Assembly: GCA_020860865.1 (NCBI GenBank)
Contig: JAJBTL010000318.1
Coordinates: 1-9,225, forward strand
DNA length: 9,225 bases
From: Planctomycetota bacterium
Lineage (GTDB): Bacteria; Planctomycetota; SZUA-567
Direction of reading: 5' to 3'
In this document: in pieces, positions 1 through 5,827 of the stretch
How the letters are laid out: each line of letters starts with the position of its first letter
How positions within the stretch are numbered: position 1 is the first letter of the stretch
Made by a program: the position numbers and the translations under genes
Notes under the pieces: generated by a model
The model's database searches: none
What the model was told of the DNA's origin: nothing
What the model saw: only the letters and a program-made list of their open reading frames with translations

Positions 1-259
1 CCGGGTCGGTGGCGGAAGCGTTGCCGGTGGTTACGGCGCCGCCGTTCCCGGAACCGGTGCGGGCGCGGGCCGGGTAGGGGACCTGGACGCGGACCGTCGG
101 GACGACGCTGCCGTCGCCGGCGGCGGCGCCGTTCCCGGTCCGGACCGCACCCGATGCCGGATCGGTCGCGGCCGGCGCGTCAAGGGCGGCCGCCACGGAC
201 AGCGCCATGGCGGCCATAACGAAAAGAATCAGGACCGGACGAAAACGGCGCTGGCTCAT
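1..259 (-). CDS. Secreted or membrane-anchored protein of unknown function, N-terminal part only
   Basis: Only the first 86 codons lie in the window; the reading frame is open to the left edge. The protein starts MSQRRFRPVLILFVMAAMAL, a clear Sec-type signal: a short arginine-rich n-region (RRFR), a hydrophobic core of about 18 residues, then an Ala-rich stretch suited to signal peptidase I cleavage near residues 24-31. What follows is low complexity, rich in Ala, Gly, Pro and Thr, and looks like a disordered linker after export. The start overlaps the stop of the upstream M48-like gene by four bases (ATGA, 256-259), so the two are probably translationally coupled and co-transcribed. No domain can be recognised in the visible part and no function is proposed. 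Confidence 0.7.
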   Translation of the reverse strand, partial: MSQRRFRPVLILFVMAAMALSVAAALDAPAATDPASGAVRTGNGAAAGDGSVVPTVRVQVPYPARARTGSGNGGAVTTGNASATDP

Positions 260-1311
260 TTCTTCATGTTATCCATCAGGGTGGTCCAGAACGCTTCCCC
301 GGCCTTCATGAAGGAGCCGAGGCCCTTGCCGGCGGCGTCCTTGATGTCGCAGAACGGGCAGCTATTGCCGGACTTTTCCGAACTGTCGGACGAGCCGCCG
401 GCGAATTCGCCCCAATAGGCGAGGGACGGGTCCTTGTCCGTCTGGGACCAGGCGGCGCCGGCGTCAAATGTGGCGCCGGCCGGTTCGGTGATTTCGCCGG
501 AGAGGATGCGGGCCGGGATGCCTTCGGCAAACCAGTCCATGAGGTCCAGGCGGCGGATGAGGGAGACATCGTTCTGCCGGTTCATGGCGAGGGCGCAGCG
601 GCGGATTTTATTGTTGGACCAATCGGCCTGGCGGGACAGCGCTTCCAGGCCCTGGCCGCGGATGTCGTCCGGACGGGTGACGCCGCCCCAGGCGGTCGAC
701 CCGGCGCCGGCGAAACGGTTCAGGAGGCTGGCGACGCCTTCCGGATCGCCTTCCGCCAGGGCGGCGGCGCGGTCGGCGGAGAAGGCGGCGTAGCGGCGCC
801 AGTTCTCGAGGCCCCAGGCCGGCAGGAGGGCCGGAGCGCCGAGGATGCCGTACACGTCAATGAACCAGCGGCTGAAATCGGCGGCGGCGACGAGGGAGGC
901 GTTCCCGAGGCGGACGGTGCCGGCCTGCATGGACAGGAGGGCGGACATTTCCCGCTCCGGCAGGTCATCGAGGAGTTTGGCGTCCAGGATGACGACGGGC
1001 CGGTCGTTGCCGCCCCGGAGGGAGCAGGGAACCCTGGCGCTGGCGGCGGCGTGAAGGGGAATGCCGGACAGGCCGAAACGGCTCTGAATGTCAACCCACA
1101 GTTCGTGGAGTTGCGGGTAGACGCCGGGGCCGACCCGGACCATGGAGGCGGTCTCGGCCTGGCGTTCGGCGTCGGCGCCGGACGAGTCGGTGAGCATATC
1201 CAGGGCTTTTTGGAAGCCGGGGATTTTCTTGAGCCGTTCACGGGCGGCGCGTTCTCCCGGGTGGCGGTAGAGTTCGGCGTTCAGGTATTTGAAGTCGGGT
1301 TTCGCAGTCAT
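256..1311 (-). CDS. M48 peptidase-like protein lacking the zinc-binding residues (probable pseudo-protease)
   Basis: 351 residues from the chosen start. The middle follows the M48 (HtpX/Ste24-type) core: YPQLHELWVDIQSRFGL (65-81), a strand PVVILDAKLLDDLPEREMSA (105-124), the helix that should carry HEXXH, and later RYAAFSADRAAAL (173-185), where M48 enzymes have the third ligand in EADR. The HELGH slot reads MQAGT (128-132) and EADR reads SADR (178-181), so all three zinc ligands are absent. There is no signal peptide or convincing membrane span, so it is probably cytosolic. The C-terminus has a Ser/Gly linker and a CPFC motif (318-321). The start at 1311 was preferred over the upstream in-frame ATG at 1377 because it has AAAGGAAG eight bases before it. 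The gene overlaps the secreted-protein gene by ATGA. The M48 relation is my reading of the pattern; a scaffold or binding role is inference. Confidence 0.75.
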   Translation of the reverse strand: MTAKPDFKYLNAELYRHPGERAARERLKKIPGFQKALDMLTDSSGADAERQAETASMVRVGPGVYPQLHELWVDIQSRFGLSGIPLHAAASARVPCSLRGGNDRPVVILDAKLLDDLPEREMSALLSMQAGTVRLGNASLVAAADFSRWFIDVYGILGAPALLPAWGLENWRRYAAFSADRAAALAEGDPEGVASLLNRFAGAGSTAWGGVTRPDDIRGQGLEALSRQADWSNNKIRRCALAMNRQNDVSLIRRLDLMDWFAEGIPARILSGEITEPAGATFDAGAAWSQTDKDPSLAYWGEFAGGSSDSSEKSGNSCPFCDIKDAAGKGLGSFMKAGEAFWTTLMDNMKK

Positions 1312-1317
1312 GGTTCT

Positions 1318-1325
1318 CTTCCTTT
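1318..1325 (-). promoter_or_regulatory. Ribosome binding site deciding the start of the M48-like gene
   Basis: The minus strand reads AAAGGAAG, with its AGGA core eight bases before the ATG at 1311. The alternative ATG at 1377 would add 22 low-complexity residues and would begin about where transcription from the proposed promoter starts. Confidence 0.65.
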
Positions 1326-1380
1326 CACCCCTCATGCCAGACGATCCTCCTCCGCTCGGGGAGGAAGCACAACTCACACT

Positions 1381-1409
1381 ATCTTATGTATGGGGACCGG
1401 TGGTTTCAC
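1381..1409 (-). promoter_or_regulatory. Candidate sigma70-type promoter for the M48-like/secreted protein pair
   Basis: The minus strand has GTGAAA (1404-1409), 17 bases, then TAAGAT (1381-1386), each 4/6 to consensus. It lies in an AT-richer patch between the surE stop and the M48-like start. Transcription would begin near 1374, giving a leader of about 63 bases that holds a small hairpin (TCCTCC/GGAGGA, 1348-1365). The match is moderate. Confidence 0.4.
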
Positions 1410-1463
1410 GTCTAATTTACCGCGTTAATCATCACGCCCTCCGCGCCGGGCGCCCGGAGGCTC

Positions 1464-1482
1464 CTACCGGGCCGACCGGTAG
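1464..1482 (-). other. Perfect 7-bp inverted repeat covering the surE stop codon
   Basis: CTACCGG and CCGGTAG flank a five-base loop; on the minus strand the last three bases of the element are the TAG stop. A second GC-rich inverted repeat (CCTCCG/CGGAGG) follows. Neither has a U-tract, so if surE ends here the signal is not a classical intrinsic terminator. It could instead be a 3'-end stabilising or pausing hairpin. Confidence 0.4.
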
Positions 1483-2246
1483 CGGCTGACATCCTTCTCC
1501 CACACACGGCCAAGCGTTTCCAGAAGCGGCTCATGGGTCACTTCGACCCGGAGCGGCGTGACCACGGCATAGCCGTCGGCAAAGGCCGAGTGATCGCAAT
1601 CCGACATGGACGACACCTCGCGCCACAGCGGTTCGAGGCGGAGGCTGTCGCCGTCTTCGGAGACGGAAACCATGTCGTAGATACCGCCACGGCCCTGGTG
1701 GGCGAGGACGAGGCCACGGATGTCCTCCGGGGGGCGGGACGGGACGTTCAGGTTGTAGACGGCCGGTTCGGTGCCGGCCGGGAGGGCCAGGATCATCTCG
1801 GCCAGTTTCCGCGCATAATAGCGGGCGCCGGACCAGTCCGGTTCCGGAACGTATTCGAGAGACACCGCCAGGGCGGGTATGCCGTCGATGACGGCCTCGA
1901 AGGTGGCGCCGACGGTTCCGGAGCAGCGGAGGTTGATGCCGAGGTTCGGACCGTTGTTGATGCCGCTCGCCAGGAGGCGCGGTTTCGCGTCCTTAAGGAG
2001 GTATTGGAGGCCGAACTTGGCGGCGTCGGCCGGGGTGCCGTCGACGGAAAAACGTTCCTCGCCGTTCGGGCCGGCGGGATGGCGGACAGCGGTGCGGGTG
2101 CGGCCGAGGGTGATGCCGGAGCCGACGCCGGATTTGTTCTCGAGGGGAGCGGCGACGACGATGTCGTCAAGGCCATGGAGGGCGAGGGCCAGTTCGGCGA
2201 TGCCGGCCGCGTGGATGCCGTCGTCGTTCGTGATAAGAATTGCCAT
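1464..2246 (-). CDS. surE: 5'/3'-nucleotidase SurE (survival protein E)
   Basis: 260 residues, normal for SurE. The family removes phosphate from nucleoside 5'/3'-monophosphates, and in some members from short polyphosphate, in a divalent-metal site in the cytoplasm. Family motifs are in order: ILITNDDG (3-10) with metal-binding D8 and D9; the APLENKSGVG region with S39; SGINNGPNLG (94-103) with N97 as metal ligand; and SGTVGA (109-114) in the substrate region. VDGTPAD (68-74) also fits. All expected metal ligands are present, so activity is likely. The ATG at 2246 has AAAGGAAA about ten bases upstream. It does not sit beside pcm, nlpD or rpoS as in enterobacteria; its own promoter (2330-2358) and the terminator of the preceding operon indicate a single-gene unit. 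Confidence 0.96.
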   Translation of the reverse strand: MAILITNDDGIHAAGIAELALALHGLDDIVVAAPLENKSGVGSGITLGRTRTAVRHPAGPNGEERFSVDGTPADAAKFGLQYLLKDAKPRLLASGINNGPNLGINLRCSGTVGATFEAVIDGIPALAVSLEYVPEPDWSGARYYARKLAEMILALPAGTEPAVYNLNVPSRPPEDIRGLVLAHQGRGGIYDMVSVSEDGDSLRLEPLWREVSSMSDCDHSAFADGYAVVTPLRVEVTHEPLLETLGRVWEKDVSRYRSAR

Positions 2247-2329
2247 GAAACGGGTTTCCTTTGCAGTGTCGAACGCATGGAGTAGTGCCGCCGGGCCCGC
2301 CGCACATGGCGGAGTCGGCGATCCGGTCT

Positions 2330-2358
2330 ATTTTATGCGGACGGTGACGGGATGTCAT
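2330..2358 (-). promoter_or_regulatory. Sigma70-type promoter of surE
   Basis: The minus strand carries ATGACA (2353-2358; 5/6 to TTGACA), exactly 17 bases, then TAAAAT (2330-2335; 5/6 to TATAAT). It lies downstream of the E2 terminator hairpin and about 80 bases before the surE start, so surE would be transcribed independently. One of the best promoter matches in the window. Confidence 0.7.
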
Positions 2359-2385
2359 CAAAGAAAGACACCCGTCTACGAACAC

Positions 2386-2413
2386 ACAGGGCGCCGGCTA
2401 CCCGGCGCCCTGT
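2386..2413 (-). terminator. Terminator-like hairpin after the nnrD-E2 operon
   Basis: A perfect 12-bp GC-rich stem (ACAGGGCGCCGG with CCGGCGCCCTGT) closes a four-base loop, 38 bases past the E2 stop. The minus-strand tail is GTGTTCG, with a more U-rich TCTTTCTTT further on, so the stem is strong but the tail is not textbook. The position between the E2 stop and the surE promoter supports a boundary role. Confidence 0.65.
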
Positions 2414-2451
2414 ACGGTGGATGATTACCTATTTTACAGTCTCTCTCCCGT

Positions 2452-3456
2452 TTACAAACAATCGGGATCCTCGAGCCGCTTTTTAATGTCGCCCATGAGC
2501 TTGGCCGCCAGGGCGCCGTCGATGGATCGGTGATCGCAACTGAGGGTGAGGCAGGCCATGGGCTTTATTTTGACTTCGCCGTCCACCGCCACCACCCGGT
2601 CGCGGACCTTCCCCATGGCGAGAATGGCGGACTCGCCAGGGTTGACGATGGCGATGAAGTTCTCCACTTCATACGACCCGAGGTAGGACACGCTGAACAC
2701 GCCGCCGGAACAGTCGTACGGGGTGAGGTCGCCGCGTTTCGCCTTTTCGGCCAGGGCCCGGGTTTCGTCGGCAATCCGGACGAGGGGCTTCGTGTCCGCC
2801 TCCTTGATGACCGGCACCATGAGGTCGTCGTCCGGCAGGGCGGCGGCGAAACCGATATTCAGTTGCGACCGGGAATAGAGGCCTTGCGGTGAATAGATCA
2901 TGGCCGCTCGCGGGTTTTCCCGGAGGGCGAGGGCGGAAGCTTTAATTGACATGTCGTTAAAGGTGGCGCGCTGGCGGTTTTTCTTGAGTTCCCGGCGGAG
3001 TTCAAGGCAGCGGGTCATGTCGACGACAGCGGTCAGGTAGAAACAGGGGATGTGCCGTTTCGACATCGCCATCCGGTCGGCGATGGCCCGGCGCATAACG
3101 CCCAGGGGCTCCGGATCGCCGTCGTGGTTGTCGATTTCGCTCCAATCGAAATTCTCGGTGTCGTGTTCGCTGGGGAGCGGGGCGATGGGGGAATCCGGCA
3201 GCGGTTCGTGCCGGTCGTCCGAGGCGACGCAGAGGATGGACCCGAACGAAAAGCGGGCGCCTTCGGGAACAAGCCGCGTCCGGACATACCCGGCGCACGG
3301 CGACTGGAAGGTAGCGACGGCCTTGGCATTCTGGTAACGGCTGCGCGGGGCGGCCGGCTGGACGTGATCGGACTCATTGACCATCCATTCGACGAGGGCG
3401 GGGCGGGGCGTTTGCCCGAATTCCCCGGGCGCATCGAAAACGATGGGGTGGATCAT
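2452..3456 (-). CDS. 2-oxoacid dehydrogenase E2-type acyltransferase, short form without subunit-binding domain
   Basis: 334 residues; typical E2 subunits exceed 400. The C-terminal two thirds (about 117-334) are the chloramphenicol-acetyltransferase-like catalytic domain: RRAIADRMAMSKRHIPCFYL (122-141), MVPVIKEADTKPLVRIADE (213-231), GGVFSVSYLGSYEVENF (251-267), NPGESAILAMG (272-282) and the active-site CDHRSIDG (307-314) with H309 and D313. The N-terminal 80 residues look like a degenerate lipoyl domain: AKAVATFQSP (44-53) aligns with the usual DKATVEVESP, leaving K45 as possible lipoyl-lysine with the preceding Asp replaced by Ala. The linker (80-117) shows no peripheral subunit-binding domain. 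No E1, E3 or lipoylation gene is nearby. It follows nnrD by 26 bases in an apparent operon. The fold is certain; substrate and complex membership are unknown. Confidence 0.9.
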   Translation of the reverse strand: MIHPIVFDAPGEFGQTPRPALVEWMVNESDHVQPAAPRSRYQNAKAVATFQSPCAGYVRTRLVPEGARFSFGSILCVASDDRHEPLPDSPIAPLPSEHDTENFDWSEIDNHDGDPEPLGVMRRAIADRMAMSKRHIPCFYLTAVVDMTRCLELRRELKKNRQRATFNDMSIKASALALRENPRAAMIYSPQGLYSRSQLNIGFAAALPDDDLMVPVIKEADTKPLVRIADETRALAEKAKRGDLTPYDCSGGVFSVSYLGSYEVENFIAIVNPGESAILAMGKVRDRVVAVDGEVKIKPMACLTLSCDHRSIDGALAAKLMGDIKKRLEDPDCL

Positions 3457-3482
3457 GAGGGGCTTTCTATAGTATCACGGAG

Positions 3483-4358
3483 TTACGAGCGCTGGCTGGC
3501 ATACTGGCGGAACGCGGCCGGCAACCGGGCGGCGATGTCCGAGGCGATGACGCCGTGCATCCCGAGTTCCTCGGCGGCGATGTCGCCGGCCAGGCCGTGG
3601 AGGTAGACGCCGAGCTTTGTCGCCTCGAACGGCGGCAGTCCCTGGCCGACCAGGGCGGAAATGACACCGCAGAGGATGTCCCCCGACCCGGCGGTCGACA
3701 TGCCGGCATTGCCGGATTCGTTCACATCGACGCTGGTGCCGTCCGTGACGATGGTCCCCTTACCCTTTAACGCAACTATTGCGCCGGAGTGTTTCGCGTA
3801 TTTTACGGCGAAATCCTGGCGTTTTTCCTGGACCTGGGCGCCGGTCTTCCCGGTGATTCGGCCCATTTCGCCCGGGTGCGGCGTGATAATCGTCGGACCC
3901 TGGCGCTTACGGATAATCATGAAATCGGTGCCGATGGCGGAAAAGGCGCCGCCGTCGATGATAAGCGTCGGAAAAATTTCCGGTATAAGGAGGCGCATCA
4001 GTTCTCCGGTGTCGCCCGCCACCGGGAGGCCCGGCCCGAGGACGACGCAATTCGTTTCCCGCGCCGCTTCGACAAGGATTTCCCTGGCGTCCATGGCCGG
4101 CGCGCCTGACGGCGTGTCCGGAATGGGCAGGGTCATGATTTCTGGGAACATGGATTCGCCGACGGTATTGAGGCTTTTCGGCAAGGCCCAGAGGACGACG
4201 CCGACACCGGAGCGGAGGCTGGCGAGGCAGGACATGGCGCCGGCGCCGGTCATGCCGGCCGACCCGGCGATAACCAACACCCGTCCGTAATCGCCCTTGT
4301 GGCTGTCGGGCGTGCGGCCGGGGAGGGGTGGCAGTTCATTCAGATTTGCGGGTGTCAT
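3483..4358 (-). CDS. nnrD: ADP/ATP-dependent NAD(P)H-hydrate dehydratase (NnrD-type, YjeF C-terminal domain)
   Basis: 291 residues. The family repairs damaged hydrated NAD(P)H (NAD(P)HX) in the cytoplasm, dehydrating the S epimer with ADP or ATP. Ribokinase-fold signatures: HKGDYGRVLVIAGSAGMTGA (20-39), LGPGL (107-111), TPHPGEMGRITG (159-170), ALKGKGTIV (196-204) and NAGMSTAGSGDILCG (217-231), whose D227 is the expected catalytic base. Only the dehydratase part is present; the fused NnrE epimerase found in many bacteria is missing and must be encoded elsewhere, if at all. The usual DADAL segment reads DGGAF (135-139). Start at 4358 was chosen for its AGGCGG five bases upstream. An in-frame ATG at 4409 overlaps the preceding TGA as TGATG and would add 17 residues; it is possible but has a weaker ribosome site. 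Second gene of an apparent three-gene operon. Confidence 0.95.
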   Translation of the reverse strand: MTPANLNELPPLPGRTPDSHKGDYGRVLVIAGSAGMTGAGAMSCLASLRSGVGVVLWALPKSLNTVGESMFPEIMTLPIPDTPSGAPAMDAREILVEAARETNCVVLGPGLPVAGDTGELMRLLIPEIFPTLIIDGGAFSAIGTDFMIIRKRQGPTIITPHPGEMGRITGKTGAQVQEKRQDFAVKYAKHSGAIVALKGKGTIVTDGTSVDVNESGNAGMSTAGSGDILCGVISALVGQGLPPFEATKLGVYLHGLAGDIAAEELGMHGVIASDIAARLPAAFRQYASQRS

Positions 4359-4363
4359 TGTAA

Positions 4364-4369
4364 CCGCCT
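4364..4369 (-). promoter_or_regulatory. Ribosome binding site deciding the nnrD start
   Basis: AGGCGG on the minus strand, within AAAAGGCGG, five bases before the ATG at 4358 and one base off the AGGAGG consensus. This favours 4358 over the TGATG-coupled ATG at 4409. Confidence 0.6.
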
Positions 4370-4408
4370 TTTCAAGGTGCAGTATTGTCCAAAAATGACT
4401 GGGAGACA

Positions 4409-4606
4409 TCAGATCCGTTTACGCCGTTTCCCCATCGCCTTGTCCTCGGCCCGGCGCCGTTCCAGTTCGCGCACGCGCATCCGGCGCCGGCGGCGTTCCT
4501 GGACGACCTCGTCGTTCAGGACAATCCGCACCAGGTAGGCAAACCAGACGCCGGCCGCGAACAGCATGATTATGATTACGCACAACCAGGTCATCAGGCT
4601 GTTCAT
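4409..4606 (-). CDS. Small single-pass membrane protein with a basic tail, unknown function
   Basis: 65 residues. MNSLMTWLCVIIIMLFAAGV opens a hydrophobic span (about 5-30, ending WFAYLV), followed by a strongly basic, helix-forming cytoplasmic tail: EVVQERRRRRMRVRELERRR and a KRRKR end. Positive charge after a single span predicts an N-out, C-in protein whose tail could bind acidic lipid, nucleic acid or a partner. GGAA about nine bases before the ATG at 4606 is a modest ribosome site; the ORF stays open upstream, but the extra 67 residues look non-coding. Its TGA overlaps an in-frame nnrD ATG as TGATG. It is first in the apparent operon with nnrD and the E2. It resembles many short anchor proteins, and I do not recognise a family. 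Confidence 0.65.
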   Translation of the reverse strand: MNSLMTWLCVIIIMLFAAGVWFAYLVRIVLNDEVVQERRRRRMRVRELERRRAEDKAMGKRRKRI

Positions 4607-4700
4607 ACGCCATTCCGTTCGGAAAAACCCGGTTGCGGGACCGGCACCGGCCTGGCGACATGCCGTGGCCGGCCGGGCATCATGCCCTTGGCACGCCATA

Positions 4701-4728
4701 ATCTTACCGACAGGCGGGGTAATCGCAA
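4701..4728 (-). promoter_or_regulatory. Candidate promoter of the small membrane protein-nnrD-E2 operon
   Basis: The minus strand has TTGCGA (4723-4728; 4/6), 16 bases, then TAAGAT (4701-4706; 4/6). The start point would be near 4694, giving a leader of roughly 88 bases that begins with the GGGCATCATGCCC palindrome. The -10 hexamer is the same as in the promoter proposed at 1381-1386. Confidence 0.5.
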
Positions 4729-4746
4729 CACAAAACCGTGAAAAGG

Positions 4747-4774
4747 TTGCCTTGCCCGCCGGTTCCGTTATACT
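4747..4774 (+). promoter_or_regulatory. Candidate promoter of the DNA methyltransferase gene
   Basis: TTGCCT (4747-4752; 4/6), 16 bases, then TATACT (4769-4774; 5/6). It is the best promoter-like sequence upstream of the only plus-strand gene and would give a leader of about 130 bases containing the 4800-4816 hairpin. Confidence 0.6.
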
Positions 4775-4913
4775 GCGACTGGTGTTTTTCCCGGGCCTCG
4801 CCGCCATCAGGGCGGCACTTCCGCTCCGGATTCAAACAAAAGCAAACCGGCAATAGCGTCGCGGCATTCCTCGACCAGACACGCCAGTTTACCTAAAACC
4901 CATTGGGGGACTC

Positions 4914-5714
4914 ATGATGGATCAAAACCGCCCCGCCAATCGGCATCCGCGCCCGACTGGCAAACGTTTCCCGGAAGCACGACATCGGACAACGGTTATC
5001 CGTCCAGCCAGCCTGCAACCGCGTCTCGAGGTCACCACCCTTTGGGATTTCCCGGCCCAGAACTATGGCGGGAAAAAGCAGGGTGCGACCGCCTACGTCG
5101 GTGCAACGCCAAGTTATATCGTCTGGAACCTTCTCCAGCGCTACACGGCGGAAGGCGACCTCGTCGTCGACCCGATGGCCGGGAGCGGCACCACCCTGGA
5201 TGTCGCCCGGGAACTCGGCCGCCGCGCCCTTGGGTACGACGTCAATCCGACGCGGCCGGACATTTTCCGGGTCGACAGCCGAAAACTGCCGCTCGAGGAC
5301 GAGAAGGCCTCCTTTGTCTTTATCGAACCTCCCTACTCCACACATGTAGAATATTCTGACGATCCGCGTTGCATTGGAAAACTTGATGCCGCTGGCACCG
5401 AATACTATGATGCCATGGAACAGGTTATCCGGGAGATACACCGGGTGCTGGCGCCGGGCCGGCATATGGGTTTATACGTATCGGATTCGTTTGTGAAAGG
5501 GGAAGGTTTCTACCCCATCGGGTTTGAACTTTTCGCGATTTTACGGAAATATTTCGAACCGGTCGACATCATCAGCGTCGTCCGCCACAATAAAACCCTG
5601 GGCATGGGGAATTACCGCAAGGCGGCCAGGGAAGGCGGGTTTTTCCTGCGCGGGTTTAATTACCTGTTTATCATGAAAAAAAGCCGATGCGCCGGTCAAG
5701 GCCAAGCGCGGTAA
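4914..5714 (+). CDS. Solitary DNA methyltransferase (N4-cytosine/N6-adenine type)
   Basis: 266 residues. Rossmann-type methyltransferase using S-adenosylmethionine. ATPSYIVWNLLQRY (64-77) precedes motif I, VVDPMAGSGTT (84-94), with GYDVNP (107-112) at the next strand. The catalytic motif IV is FIEPPYSTHVEYSD (136-149). The C-terminal third ends with FFLRGFNYLFIMKK (243-256), a pattern I associate with orphan bacterial DNA methylases. Order is SAM motif, then catalytic motif only about 45 residues later, so any target-recognition part must lie C-terminally. Motif IV is EPPY rather than (D/N/S)PPY. No restriction endonuclease is adjacent. GGGGGA (4905-4910) lies three bases before ATG 4914 and six before ATG 4917, so 4917 may be the true start. 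Wobble positions in the second half look more AT-rich than in neighbouring genes, and the gene alone is on the plus strand between two terminators: possibly acquired. Target base and sequence are unknown. Confidence 0.88.
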   Translation: MMDQNRPANRHPRPTGKRFPEARHRTTVIRPASLQPRLEVTTLWDFPAQNYGGKKQGATAYVGATPSYIVWNLLQRYTAEGDLVVDPMAGSGTTLDVARELGRRALGYDVNPTRPDIFRVDSRKLPLEDEKASFVFIEPPYSTHVEYSDDPRCIGKLDAAGTEYYDAMEQVIREIHRVLAPGRHMGLYVSDSFVKGEGFYPIGFELFAILRKYFEPVDIISVVRHNKTLGMGNYRKAAREGGFFLRGFNYLFIMKKSRCAGQGQAR

Positions 5715-5773
5715 AAAAGGACGCGGCGGTCACGGCGGGTAATACGGAATTTGGACATTTACTCAAAATAAAT

Positions 5774-5804
5774 GAGGGCGAACGCCGAGCAAGCGTTCGC
5801 CCTC
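5774..5804. terminator. Bidirectional intrinsic terminator between convergent genes
   Basis: A perfect 12-bp stem, GAGGGCGAACGC with GCGTTCGCCCTC, around a seven-base loop. The plus-strand tail is TGTTTTC, and the minus-strand tail is ATTTATTTTGAG, so both directions have a U-rich run. It lies 59 bases past the methyltransferase stop and 23 past the stop of the minus-strand four-cysteine protein, where a shared terminator is expected. Confidence 0.88.
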
Positions 5805-5827
5805 TGTTTTCAGATTCCGTATAACCG

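Larger units (their letters stand above)
4607..4913. other. Divergent intergenic region between the nnrD operon and the methyltransferase
   Basis: About 307 bases without a convincing gene. It holds two back-to-back promoter candidates (4701-4728 minus, 4747-4774 plus) with 18 bases between their -35 boxes. A 13-base palindrome GGGCATCATGCCC (4675-4687) lies at the start of the minus transcript and could be an operator or leader hairpin. A GCCGCC/GGCGGC hairpin with a five-base loop (4800-4816) lies in the roughly 130-base leader of the methyltransferase. The open frames across it (4566-4856 plus, and the extension above 4606 minus) have no ribosome site or recognisable protein. Confidence 0.6.

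Noticed and set aside
1533..2285. A 250-residue plus-strand frame opposite surE.
   Set aside because: Shadow of surE; rich in Gly, Val, Asp and Ala in the way expected from reversed GC-rich codons.
2420..2451. TAAAAT just past the E2 stop as a second surE promoter.
   Set aside because: No acceptable -35 at 16-18 bases, and transcription would meet the 12-bp hairpin at once.
4893..5465. A 190-residue minus-strand frame opposite the methyltransferase.
   Set aside because: Antisense to clear SAM-binding and catalytic motifs; no ribosome site or recognisable protein.
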